Positions 10,001 to 17,500 of a DNA stretch of 64,000 nt are shown piece after piece (the stretch's first letter is position 1; the number at the start of each line of letters is the position of its first letter). The DNA comes from Streptomyces virginiae. GTDB taxonomy: Bacteria > Actinomycetota > Actinomycetes > Streptomycetales > Streptomycetaceae. The stretch is taken from positions 248,001-312,000 of the forward strand of contig NZ_JOAK01000012.1 in assembly GCF_000720455.1 (NCBI RefSeq). The letters are read 5' to 3'. A program made the position numbers and the translations under genes. The notes beneath the pieces were generated by a model. The model had not been told where the DNA came from. It did no database searches and was given only the letters and a program-made list of their open reading frames with translations.

Positions 10001-10489
10001 CACGTCACCATCGGCGAGTTCGACTGGGACCGGTACGCGTCCGGGCGTCCGGCGGTGAGCGCGCTCTACCGCGAGGTGGCGCGGGCGTCGGCCGCGGCGG
10101 TGCGCAAGGTCGACCTCGACGCGCTGCGGGCCCTGCCCCGGGCCGAGCGCCGGGCCACGGTCAACGAGCTGATCCGGGAACGGATCGCCGTGCTGCTGCA
10201 CTTCGAGGGCGCGGACGACGTCCCGGCGGACGCGAAGTTCACCGAGCTGGGGCTCGACTCCCTGGTGGCCGTCGAGCTGAAGAACGCCCTGGAGGCGGGC
10301 TTCCAGGTGCCGCTGCCGACGTCGATCGTGTTCGACTACCCGTCGATCCTGCTGCTGGCCGAGTACCTGGACCAGGAGATCGCCCCGCCGGCCGCCGACG
10401 AGGGGGCCGCGCGCCAGGCGCCGAAGGACGTCCGGGAGCTGTCCGAGGCCGACGCCGACGCCGAACTCGCCGACCTGATGGATCTGTGA
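4037..10489 (+). CDS. Type I polyketide synthase, KS-AT-DH-ER-KR-ACP (fully reducing module)
   Basis: One complete module in 2150 residues. KS (about 35-455) has C207 in DTACSSS, EAHGTGT and NIGH. AT (about 550-850) has GHSIGE (S647) and HAFH at 746-749, the malonyl-CoA signature. DH (about 915-1190) has H956 in the HxxxGxxxxP motif and D1131/Q1135. A structural KR half (about 1230-1400) is followed by ER (about 1425-1750, AGGVGQAAVQ) and KR (about 1767-1950, TGGLGAIG, Y1916). ACP S2075 lies in LGLDSL. The N-terminal helix (REALQQHKQLLKELMLEK) looks like a docking element. It starts at GTG behind CTGGAGGAAAG. All catalytic residues are present, so the module should add a malonyl unit and reduce it to a saturated methylene. 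Whether it acts once or iteratively cannot be read. No thioesterase is attached. Confidence 0.95.
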   Translation: MPNTPAHEQDELEASREALQQHKQLLKELMLEKYEPIAIVGAGIRFPGGNDTPEGFTEFLRAGGVGTGPIPESRWNVAEFASGGENAKGKILPHSGGFLDGIDRFDPRFFNISPKEAQYIDPQQRLVLETAWEALEHANIDPTALRGGNGGVYVGISCVDYTIEIDDLAYDELDANVGTGTAHSVAAGRISYFLGMRGPSMAIDTACSSSLVALHLAVEGLRRGECEIALCGGVNAIHHPRNHIVFSQAGMLSPDGMCKTFDDSADGYSRAEGCGMVVLKRLSDALRDGDRVIALVRGTAVRQDGESGGLTVPNGSAQEQVMRAALGAAMLEPGDVSYVEAHGTGTSLGDPIEMGAINGVFSRSHTADAPLVVGSLKSNIGHMEAAAGIGGVVKAALQLQNGEIYPHLHADKPSSHIPWANMPVEVPNEGRAWAAPVRRALINSFGFQGTIASAVLEQPPAPAGQAHPGQDAPQTAGHVFTLSAKGEKALALQTQNYRDFLAGNPDADLADLCYTGNIGRAHFGTRLTGVVRDRAELEALLDKAPAAASDLRRVALLFTGQGSQYPGMGRSLYDAYPVFREHLDACEQLFAPAIGRSVRDLVLGTAEDAEVIHETRYTQPALFALEYATAKLWLSWGIEPSVLIGHSIGEVVAAAIGGLFSLEDAVRLVAARARLMQSVTAPGGMVAVTTPAEEVAPLLEAYGDVSFAAFNAPGQCVISGGTASLAEITAALTAREVKTKALPVSHAFHSPLMHEVFDAFREVVSTIDFRVPELTLVSNLTGRVADPAELATPEYWVRHIGEPVDFSAGMATIGARGRHAFIEVGPAATLLGLGRRILDARDHVWVASTGAEDTAGSTARKALTDVYAAGLHVDWAGYHAGRPHRRVPLPRTVFDRKRYWLPINGVRHSKELVADASRVHHPLLGQEITDAAGRERGVREFAATIAPDRPAQLADHVVMGQVVFPGAGYVEILLALQDAVYGETGRPLEGVDILEPLILTEDQPTEVRTRLTELPDGGAEVEIVSRVEGSGRAIERRHAVARIAAGWTLLPELEQAAAELAARAAADTGGQAPAPRRADDLYADFADLGLEYGPEFRRIELLSREGDGVAVAQLLGRPAGAVEHMPPSVLDNVIQSLAAVLDNGHTYLPVAFGTFQLLKKPKQGALRSLARITSEESADGELTADLVLLEGDRPLFVVRDLGFKRVANTAGGPRRRFFHTPRWTKRSLVRRGTEGARRILVVGRDEAALAGAVNDLEAADVSLAFAPDAGSAARAAQGLAGRPTDVAWFWRAQPGPVTEERLRAESEANYRDLLALLASLEQQGFGREQRLWLVTEGAQRLPGDVPAPGAGAVPASSLWGFGLSLWSEYPTYKVTLVDLPEGGDARSLADEWLAAEAEEFQIGYRAGNRHVRRLRPVEPAAADDDNFELTVTEYGEFANIKPVPLADVAPQGDEVQVQVHAAGLNFKDVLNALGLLKQHAEDTGVPYQRLPLGFEGSGTVLAAGPDAEFAPGDEVVLSHLGCMKRRVTVPSAMAVRKPANVGFAEAAGLATAYVTAYYALHDLAGIKAGDKVLVHAAAGGVGQAAVQLVKLAGAEVIATASPRKQALLHAQGVEHVLNSRSPEFAERILEITGGAGVDIVLNSLNKEYIAEGMRALGRGGRFVELGKIGIWSAEQAREARPDVAYHNFDLSEFPEHELRAVNKQILETVAGLLEREEIRPIPTTSYSLEEIEEAFGVLSRGANIGKLVLDLTASGDRPARPVEIAADRTYLITGGLGAIGTVTAERLVALGARHIGLVSRRAVSTERTAAIAAGLGEGVSVTAYQGDIARTEDVLRIAEDVKASGRPLAGVFHGAGVLADMPISAMDWESVEKVFEAKVFGTWQLDQVLRTFPEEPFLVGYSSVASVLGPVAQGNYAAGNAFIDTVMQWRSAAGLPGLSIGWGPWAEVGMAANLSAELIRGIEGQGMRFLKPTDGARCLFKALGGSESHVTIGEFDWDRYASGRPAVSALYREVARASAAAVRKVDLDALRALPRAERRATVNELIRERIAVLLHFEGADDVPADAKFTELGLDSLVAVELKNALEAGFQVPLPTSIVFDYPSILLLAEYLDQEIAPPAADEGAARQAPKDVRELSEADADAELADLMDL

Positions 10490-10493
10490 CGCG

Positions 10494-11945
10494 GTGAAGG
10501 AGTACATCGAGTCCCTGTCGGGGCTCTCCCAAAAGCAGCTGGTCCTGATGCTGGCACGGCAGCGGCTGCGCGAGAGCGAGGGCATCGCCGTCACCGGGCT
10601 CGCCTGCCGCCTGCCGGGCGGCCTGGACAGCCCCCGGCAGTACTGGGAGGCGCTGCGGGACGGCCGTGTGGTGGCCGGTGGCGGCGGAATCCCCGTCGAC
10701 TCCACCGGCCGCCCCCGGTGGAACGTGGCCGCACCCGACCTGGCCCACCTGGCCGGACTGCTCGGCCAGGGCTCCTACCTGGCGGACATCGACCTCTTCG
10801 ACGCCGAGCGCTTCGGCATCGGCGAGGAGGAGGCGGCCTTCATGGACCCGCAGCAGCGGCTGCTGCTGACGGTGGCCGCCGAGGCGCTCCAGGACGCGGG
10901 AGCGGAGCCCGGCACCGACGCCCGGGTCGGTGTGTTCGCCGGGGTGAGCACCGTCGAGTACAACTACGCCTGTCTGCGCAACGGGGTGGGTCCCGAGGGC
11001 CTCTCCCCGTACATGGGCACCGGTGGCGCGCTGAGCGCCACCGCGGCCCGCGTCGCCACCGGGCTGCGTCTGGGCGGGCCGGTGCTCACGGTCGACACGG
11101 CCTGCTCCTCGGCGCTGACCGCGCTGCACCTGGCCTCGCACGCGCTGCGGGCCCGCGAGTGCGACCTCGCCGTCGTCGGCGCCTGCCACCTGCTGCTGGC
11201 GCCGTTCACGACGGCCGTGTTCGCCCAGGCGGGCATGGTCTCGCCGACGGGCCGCAGCCGGCCCTTCGACGCGGCGGCCGACGGGCACGTGCGGGGCGAG
11301 GGCTGCGGGGTGCTGGTGCTCAAGCGCCAGTCCGACGCCAAGGCGGACGGGGACGTGCCGTACGCCGTGGTCCGTGGCAGCGGCATCCACCAGCACGGCG
11401 ACCGGCCCGCCATGGCCGCGGCGTCCGCGCTGGGCCAGCGGCGGGTCATCTCGGACACGCTGCGCTCCGCCGGGATCGACCCGCACGCCGTGAGCTACGT
11501 CGAGGCGCAGGCCAACGGCTCGAAGCTGGGCGGGGTGATCGAGGCGGAGACCCTCGCCGGCGTCTACGGCCGGGACTCGGCGGACGCCCCCGAGCTGCTC
11601 GTCGGCTCGGCCAAGGGCACGCTCGGCTACCTGGAGACGGCGTCCGGCGCGGCCGGCCTGATCAAGACCGTGCTGGCGCTGAACCACCGCACGGTCCCGG
11701 TGCAGCCCGGCTTCGACGTGCCGGACCCGGCGATCCCGTGGCAGCGCCTGGCCCTGCGGGTGCCGACGGCCTCGCAGCCGTGGCCGGACGCGCCGCGGCG
11801 GCTGGCCGGGGTGAGTGCGTTCGGCTTCACCGGAACCAACGCGCACGTCCTGATGGAGGGCGTGGACGGGCCCCCGCGGCAGGCGCCCGGACCGGCGCCC
11901 GTGCGCGGCCGGCGGTACTGGCCGGAGGGCAACCAGTGGACTTGA
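10494..11945 (+). CDS. Free-standing condensation-incompetent ketosynthase (KS0) with AT remnant
   Basis: Complete-length KS domain protein of 483 residues. The nucleophile is kept (C204 in DTACSSA), but the first catalytic histidine motif reads EAQANGS (Q339 for His) and the second reads KGTLGY (Y379 for His). Without these residues decarboxylative condensation is not expected, while transacylation through the cysteine remains possible. The N-terminus (MKEYIESLSGLSQKQLVLML) resembles a PKS docking helix. The C-terminus ends RGRRYWPEG, which looks like the conserved post-AT linker tail, as if the AT between had been deleted. The start is GTG four bases after the PKS stop, with no clear ribosome site, so coupling is likely. 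It may pass the isonitrile acyl group from the free ACP to a PKS; this is inference. Confidence 0.88.
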   Translation: MKEYIESLSGLSQKQLVLMLARQRLRESEGIAVTGLACRLPGGLDSPRQYWEALRDGRVVAGGGGIPVDSTGRPRWNVAAPDLAHLAGLLGQGSYLADIDLFDAERFGIGEEEAAFMDPQQRLLLTVAAEALQDAGAEPGTDARVGVFAGVSTVEYNYACLRNGVGPEGLSPYMGTGGALSATAARVATGLRLGGPVLTVDTACSSALTALHLASHALRARECDLAVVGACHLLLAPFTTAVFAQAGMVSPTGRSRPFDAAADGHVRGEGCGVLVLKRQSDAKADGDVPYAVVRGSGIHQHGDRPAMAAASALGQRRVISDTLRSAGIDPHAVSYVEAQANGSKLGGVIEAETLAGVYGRDSADAPELLVGSAKGTLGYLETASGAAGLIKTVLALNHRTVPVQPGFDVPDPAIPWQRLALRVPTASQPWPDAPRRLAGVSAFGFTGTNAHVLMEGVDGPPRQAPGPAPVRGRRYWPEGNQWT

Positions 11946-11962
11946 GGAGCGAGGAGCCGCAG

Positions 11963-13534
11963 ATGTACCACCCGCAGTTGCAGACCCTGGACCGTACGGC
12001 GGCCTTCCACGCCGCCGAACGCCCCGACCGGACGGCCGTGGTCTGCGAGGGCCGCGAGGTCGGTTACGGGGAGCTGCACCGGCGCAGCAACCGGACGTCC
12101 CGCGCACTGCACGCCGCCGGGGCGGTGCGCGGCTCCCGGGTGGCGTACCTGGGCAAGGAGTCGGAGCACTACTACGACATCCTCTTCGGCTGCGCGAAGG
12201 CCGGCACGGTCCTGGTCCCCATCAACTGGCGGCTGACGGCCTCCGAGGTGGACCACATCCTGCGGGACTCGGGGACCTCACTGCTCTTCGTCGAGGACGA
12301 GTTCCTCGACGTCGCGCACAAGGCGGCCGCCGAACTGCCGTCGCAGGTGCGGATCGTCGCCCTCGACGGCCCGGCGGGCCCCGGCAGCGGCTTCACCGCC
12401 TGGCAGGCGGGGCACTCGGACGCCGACCCGGAGGCGTCCGCCTCCCCCGACGACCCGATCGCCCAGATCTACACGAGCGGCACCACGGGCCTGCCCAAGG
12501 GCGTGGTGCTCGCGCACCGCAGCTTCTTCAAGGTGCGCGACGCCCTCGCGTCCGAGGGGCTCGGGTGGATCGACTGGCGTGAGGACGACGTCAGCCTCAT
12601 CGGCATCCCCGGCTTCCACATCGGCGGCCTCTGGTGGGCCACGCAGGGCTTCAACGCCGGTGTCACCAACGTCGCCATGCGGATGTTCGTCAGCGGCGAG
12701 GCGGTGCGGCTGATCCGCGAGCACGGGGTCAGCACCACCTGCCTGGTCCCGGCGATGCTCCAGATGATGCTGGCGGAACCGGGCGCCGGCACCGCCGACT
12801 TCGCGACGCTCCGCAAGATCGTCTACGGCGGTTCGCCCATCTCCGAGAGCCTGCTCCAGGAGTGCCTGGAGCGGATCGGCTGCGAGTTCGCGCAGATCTA
12901 CGGGCTCACCGAGACCGGGAACACCGCGGTCTGCCTGCCGCCGCACGAGCACGTGGCCGGCGGGGCCCGGCTGAAGGCGGCGGGGCGGCCCTACCCGGGC
13001 TTCGAGGCCAAGATCGTCGACCGGGCGGGCCGGGTGCTGCCCACGGGCGCGATCGGCGAGGTGTGCCTGCGCACGCCGTCGCGGATGCTCTCGTACTGGG
13101 GGCTGCCCGAGGCCACCGCGGACACCCTCGTGGACGGCTGGATCCACACCGGGGACGCCGGCTACCTCGACGACGGCGGCTACGTGTTCATCTGCGACCG
13201 GATCAAGGACACGATCATCGTGGCCGGCGAGAACGTGTATCCGGCCGAGATCGAGAACGCGCTCGCGCGGCACGAGGCCGTGGTGGAGGCGGCGGTCGTG
13301 GGCGTCCCGGACGAGCGCTGGGGCGAGGCGATCCACGCGTTCGTCGTGGTCAGGCCCGGTCACGAGGTCAGTCCGCGGCAGCTGGTGCTCTCCCTCAAGG
13401 GCACGGTCGCCGACTTCAAGATTCCGTCCGGTTTCGAGTTCATCGACACGCTCCCGCGCAACCCGAGTGGAAAGATCCTCCGGCGGGAACTGCGCGACCG
13501 TTTCTGGCAGGACCGGGAGCGTCAGGTCAACTGA
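11963..13534 (+). CDS. Acyl-CoA/AMP ligase (FadD/ScoB-like)
   Basis: ANL-superfamily adenylating enzyme of 523 residues. The P-loop-like motif YTSGTTGLPKG is at 170-180, an aromatic/ETG core motif (GLTETG) follows, the hinge region is GDAGYLDDGGYVF, and the C-terminal catalytic lysine sits in NPSGKILRREL. The ATG at 11963 follows GAGGAGCGAGGAG and lies 17 bases after the KS0 stop. In ScoB-type pathways this enzyme activates the unsaturated acid and later the isocyano acid and loads each on the free ACP. That is the expected job here, with the acid chain supplied by the PKS or by primary metabolism. A plain acyl-CoA synthetase is the alternative. The family call is secure; the substrate is not. 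Confidence 0.92.
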   Translation: MYHPQLQTLDRTAAFHAAERPDRTAVVCEGREVGYGELHRRSNRTSRALHAAGAVRGSRVAYLGKESEHYYDILFGCAKAGTVLVPINWRLTASEVDHILRDSGTSLLFVEDEFLDVAHKAAAELPSQVRIVALDGPAGPGSGFTAWQAGHSDADPEASASPDDPIAQIYTSGTTGLPKGVVLAHRSFFKVRDALASEGLGWIDWREDDVSLIGIPGFHIGGLWWATQGFNAGVTNVAMRMFVSGEAVRLIREHGVSTTCLVPAMLQMMLAEPGAGTADFATLRKIVYGGSPISESLLQECLERIGCEFAQIYGLTETGNTAVCLPPHEHVAGGARLKAAGRPYPGFEAKIVDRAGRVLPTGAIGEVCLRTPSRMLSYWGLPEATADTLVDGWIHTGDAGYLDDGGYVFICDRIKDTIIVAGENVYPAEIENALARHEAVVEAAVVGVPDERWGEAIHAFVVVRPGHEVSPRQLVLSLKGTVADFKIPSGFEFIDTLPRNPSGKILRRELRDRFWQDRERQVN

Positions 13535-13607
13535 TGCCCGCGGGCGTTGTGTTGGCGCCTGTTCCCCCCACTTCCCGTCCCGATCCAGCGAGAAAGCAGG
13601 CAGCCGG

Positions 13608-14447
13608 ATGGCTTCCCTCAGCACCATACGCAACGTCATCAACGCCGTGTCGTACGTCTCCGTGAAGGCGGCCGGAGGCCCGGCCTGGAAGCTGTTCCAC
13701 GGCGCACCGCCCCGCACCCCGGTCCGGCCCGAGCAGCGGGAGGTCCACGACCGCGCCGAGCAGGAGACGCTCACCGTCGGCGGCCGCGAGATCCGCACCT
13801 ACCGCTGGGGCAGCGGCGACAAGCCCGTCCTGCTGGTGCACGGCGTGAGCGGGCGGGCCGCGAACTTCGCCGGCTTCGTCGCGGGCATCGAGGCCCTCGG
13901 CCTGACCGCCGTGGCCTACGACGCCCCCGGCCACGGCTCGTCGGGCGGTTCGACCTGCACCATCCTGGAGCACGGCGCCGTCATGACGGCGCTGCAGGAG
14001 CGGTACGGCGACTTCCACGCGGTCGTCGGACACTCCTTCGGCGGCACCTCCGCCTACCTGGCGGCCCGCCGCGGCCTCGTCACCGAGCGGCTCGTTTCCA
14101 TCTCCTCGGTGGCGGACTTCGGCTCGCTGCCGGACACCTTCTGCGGCCAGCTGGGTCTGCGCCCCGCCCTCGCCACCGAACTGCGCCGGCGCACCGAGCT
14201 GTTCTTCGCCCCCGAGCGGGACGTCTGGAACCGCTTCTCCGCCGACCACCGGCCGGAGGAGATCACGGCGCGGATCCTCGTCGTCCACGACGAGAACGAC
14301 CGCGAGGTCGGCGTCGACCAGGGCCGCCGGCTGGCCGCGAGCTACGGCGACCGGGCGGAGCTGCTCATCACGAGCAAGCTCGGCCACCGCCGGATCCTGG
14401 GCGACCCCGAGGTCATCGGCAGGGTCCTGGACTTCCTCAAGGACTGA
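13608..14447 (+). CDS. Alpha/beta-hydrolase (possible acyl-release enzyme)
   Basis: Alpha/beta-hydrolase of 279 residues. The oxyanion-hole HG is in LLVHGVSG (around 75-82), the nucleophile elbow is GHSFGG (S143), the acid is in HDENDREV (about 227-234), and the base is in the LGHRRIL segment near residue 262. No signal peptide is evident, so it is cytoplasmic. It lies between the AMP ligase and the large PKS on the same strand, with gaps of about 70 and 65 bases. Neither PKS carries a thioesterase, so this protein and the type II thioesterase are the candidate enzymes for freeing the 2-enoyl intermediate or the final product. A role in hydrolysing a modified product is also possible. The start was taken at ATG because translation upstream is not conserved-looking. 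Confidence 0.85.
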   Translation: MASLSTIRNVINAVSYVSVKAAGGPAWKLFHGAPPRTPVRPEQREVHDRAEQETLTVGGREIRTYRWGSGDKPVLLVHGVSGRAANFAGFVAGIEALGLTAVAYDAPGHGSSGGSTCTILEHGAVMTALQERYGDFHAVVGHSFGGTSAYLAARRGLVTERLVSISSVADFGSLPDTFCGQLGLRPALATELRRRTELFFAPERDVWNRFSADHRPEEITARILVVHDENDREVGVDQGRRLAASYGDRAELLITSKLGHRRILGDPEVIGRVLDFLKD

Positions 14448-14512
14448 ACCGGCGGGCGGCGGCATACGCGGCGGGCCGGCGGACGGAACAGACGAGCGGA
14501 CGAGAGAGAGCG

Positions 14513-17500
14513 ATGAGCAGCAAGCCTGGGACCACAGCCGGCCACCCGGAGCCGCACGCGCCGGCCGAACCGATCGCCGTGATCGCCATGGCCTGCCGCC
14601 TGCCGGGCGCGGCCGGACCACGCGACCTCTGGCGCCTCCTGCGGGACGGGGCGAGCGGCGTCAAGGACGTCCCCGCCGACCGCTGGAACGCCGAGGAGTT
14701 CTACGACGGGGACGCGCAGCGGCCGGGCCGCGTGAACACGCGGCGCGGCGGCTTCCTCGACGACGTGGCCGGCTTCGACGCGGAGTTCTTCGGCATCTCC
14801 CCGCTGGAGGCCGAGGCGATGGACCCGCAGCAGCGGCTCGTGCTGGAGCTGGGCTGGGAGGCCTTCGAGAACGCCGGCCTGCGCCCGTCCGAGGTCCGCG
14901 GCAGCGCCGCGGGCGTCTTCGTCGGCTCCATCGCCGCCGACTACGAGGCCCTGCTCGCGCAGCAGGGCCCCGAGGCGATCGGCCCTTACGCCTTCACGGG
15001 TCTGCAGCGGGCGCTGGTCGCCAACCGCCTCTCCCACACCTTCGGCCTGACCGGCCCCAGCATGACGGTGGACACGGGCCAGTCCTCCTCCCTGGTCGCC
15101 GTCCACCTGGCCTGTGAGAGCCTGCGCCGCGGCGAGTCCGAGCTCGCGCTCGCCGGCGGCGTACACCTCAACCTGATCCCCGAGAGCGCCGTGCGCGCCT
15201 CGCAGTTCGGGGTGCTCTCCCCGGACGGCGAGTGCTACACCTTCGACGCCCGCGCCAACGGTTTCGTACGGGGCGAGGGCGCCGCCGTCGTCCTGCTCAA
15301 GCCGCTGTCCCGGGCGCTCGCCGACGAGGACGAGATCGTCTGCGTCATCCACGGCAGCGCGGTCAACAACGACGGCCGCGGCGAGGGACTCGGCGTGCCG
15401 AACCCCGACGCGCAGGGCGACGTCATCCGCGCCGCCCTGCGCCAGGCGGGCGTCCCGGCCCGCGACATCGGCTACGTCGAGCTGCACGGCACCGGCACCC
15501 GGCGCGGCGACCAGCTGGAGGCCGAGGCGCTGGGCGCTGTGTTCGCGGACGGCCGCGAGGCCGTCGGCCCGCTGCGGGTCGGCTCGGTGAAGACGAACAT
15601 CGGCCACCTTGAGGGCGCGGCGGGCATCGCCGGGCTGCTCAAGGCGGCCCTCAGCGTCCGGCACGGGGAGATCCCCCTCAGCCGCAACTTCGAGCGGCCG
15701 AGCGACCTCGTGCCCCTGGACCGGCTGGGGCTCGCCGTCCAGCGGGAGCACGGCGCGTGGCCCGGCGGGAGCCGCCCCCGGCTGGCCGGGGTCAGCTCGT
15801 TCGGCGTCGGCGGGACCAACTGCCACGTGGTCATCGGCCAGGCACCGCCGCGGCCCGCCACCGCCGCGGCCCGTGCGAGCGCCGCGGGCGCCACCGTGCC
15901 GTGGGTGCTCTCCGCCCGCAGCACCGCCGCGCTGCGCGACCAGGCCCGGGCCCTGGGCGAGCGCTTCGCCGCCGACCTCGGCCTGACCCCCGCAGACGTG
16001 TCCTACGCGCTGGCCGCGACCCGCGACCGGATGGAACACCGGGCCGTGCTCGTGGCGGGTTCGAGACAGGAGTTCCTGACCGGCCTGGAGGCCCTCGCGC
16101 AGGGCCGCCCCGCGCCGGGTCTCGTCCGCGGACGGGTCCGCCGCCCGGCCCGCACCGTCTTCGTCTTCCCCGGCCAGGGCTCGCAGTGGGAGGGCATGGC
16201 GCTGGACCTGCTGGAGACCTCGGAGGTCTTCCGGGCGTCCGTCGAGCAGTGCGCCGAGGCGCTCGCGCCGTACACCGACTGGTCGTTGACGGAGGTCCTG
16301 CGGGGCGCGCCGGGGGCTCCCGGCCTGGACCGGGTGGACGTGGTCCAGCCGGTGCTGTTCTCGGTGATGGTGTCACTGGCCGCCCTGTGGCGCTCGCACG
16401 GCGTGGAGCCGGACGCGGTGGTCGGCCACTCGCAGGGCGAGATCGCCGCCGCCTGCGTGTCGGGGGCGCTCTCGCTGGAGGACGCCGCCCGGGTCGTCGC
16501 GCTGCGCAGCCGAGCCATCGTCCGCCTCGCGGGCACCGGCGGCATGATGTCGGTGGCCCTGTCCCCGCAGGAGCTGGAGCCGCTGCTCGCCCGGCACCCG
16601 GGCGAGCTGGCCCTGGCCGTGGTCAACGGGCCCTCCTCGGCCGTGGCCGGGGGATCCCCCGGAGCGCTCGCCGCCCTGCGCACGGCATGCGAGGAACGGG
16701 GCGTGCGCACGCACACCCTGCCGGTCGACTACGCCTCGCACTCCCCGCAGGTCGAGGCCATCGCCGACGAGGTGCGCACGGCCCTGAGCGGCATCCGGCC
16801 CCGCGCGGCCCGCGTCCCCTACTGCTCCAGCACCACCGGGGAGTTCCTCGACACCGGGGCGCTCGACGGCGACTACTGGTACCGCAACCTGCGCGACACC
16901 GTGCGCTTCGACCGCTCCACCCGGACCCTGCTGGACGCCGGCTTCGACCTCTTCGTCGAGGTCAGCCCGCACGCCGTCCTGGCCGCCGGGCTCGCCGACA
17001 CCCTGGAGTCGCGCCCGGCCGGGGCCGGCGCCGACGTCAGCGTCGTGGGCACGCTCGCCCGCGACGAGGGCGGCCGGGACCGCTTCCTGCTGTCACTGGC
17101 CGAGGCCCACGCGGGCGGCGCGGCGGCGGACCTGGCCGAGGTGGCCCGGGCCGCCGGGGGACGCCGGGTCCCGCTGCCCACCTACCCCTTCCAGCGGCGC
17201 CGGCACTGGCTGCGCACCCTGCCGCGCACCGCGCCCGCGGCCCCCGCCGGGCCCGCCGGCCCGGTCGAGCCGGTGCCCGCGGCGGCGCCGGCCGCCGACA
17301 CGTCCGGCGCGTCCGGCGCGTCCGGCGCGGACCCGCTGGACCTCGTACTCGACCACGCGGCCGCGCTGCTCGGGTACGCCGACCCGGCGGACGTCGACCC
17401 GCACGGGGCCTTCCGCGACCTCGGCTTCAATTCCCTGACCCTGGTGCAGCTGCGGCGCCGTCTCGCCGAGGCCACCGGCCTGCCGCTGCCCGCCACCCTG

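Noticed and set aside
4037..10489. Possible iterative fungal-like PKS
   Set aside because: The domain order fits, but nothing in the sequence distinguishes iterative from single use, so no such claim is made.
3341..10705. A very long minus-strand open frame opposite the reducing PKS
   Set aside because: High-GC third-position bias produces long antisense frames. The translation is low-complexity Arg/Gly/His/Gln-rich, has no domains, and the plus strand is a complete PKS.
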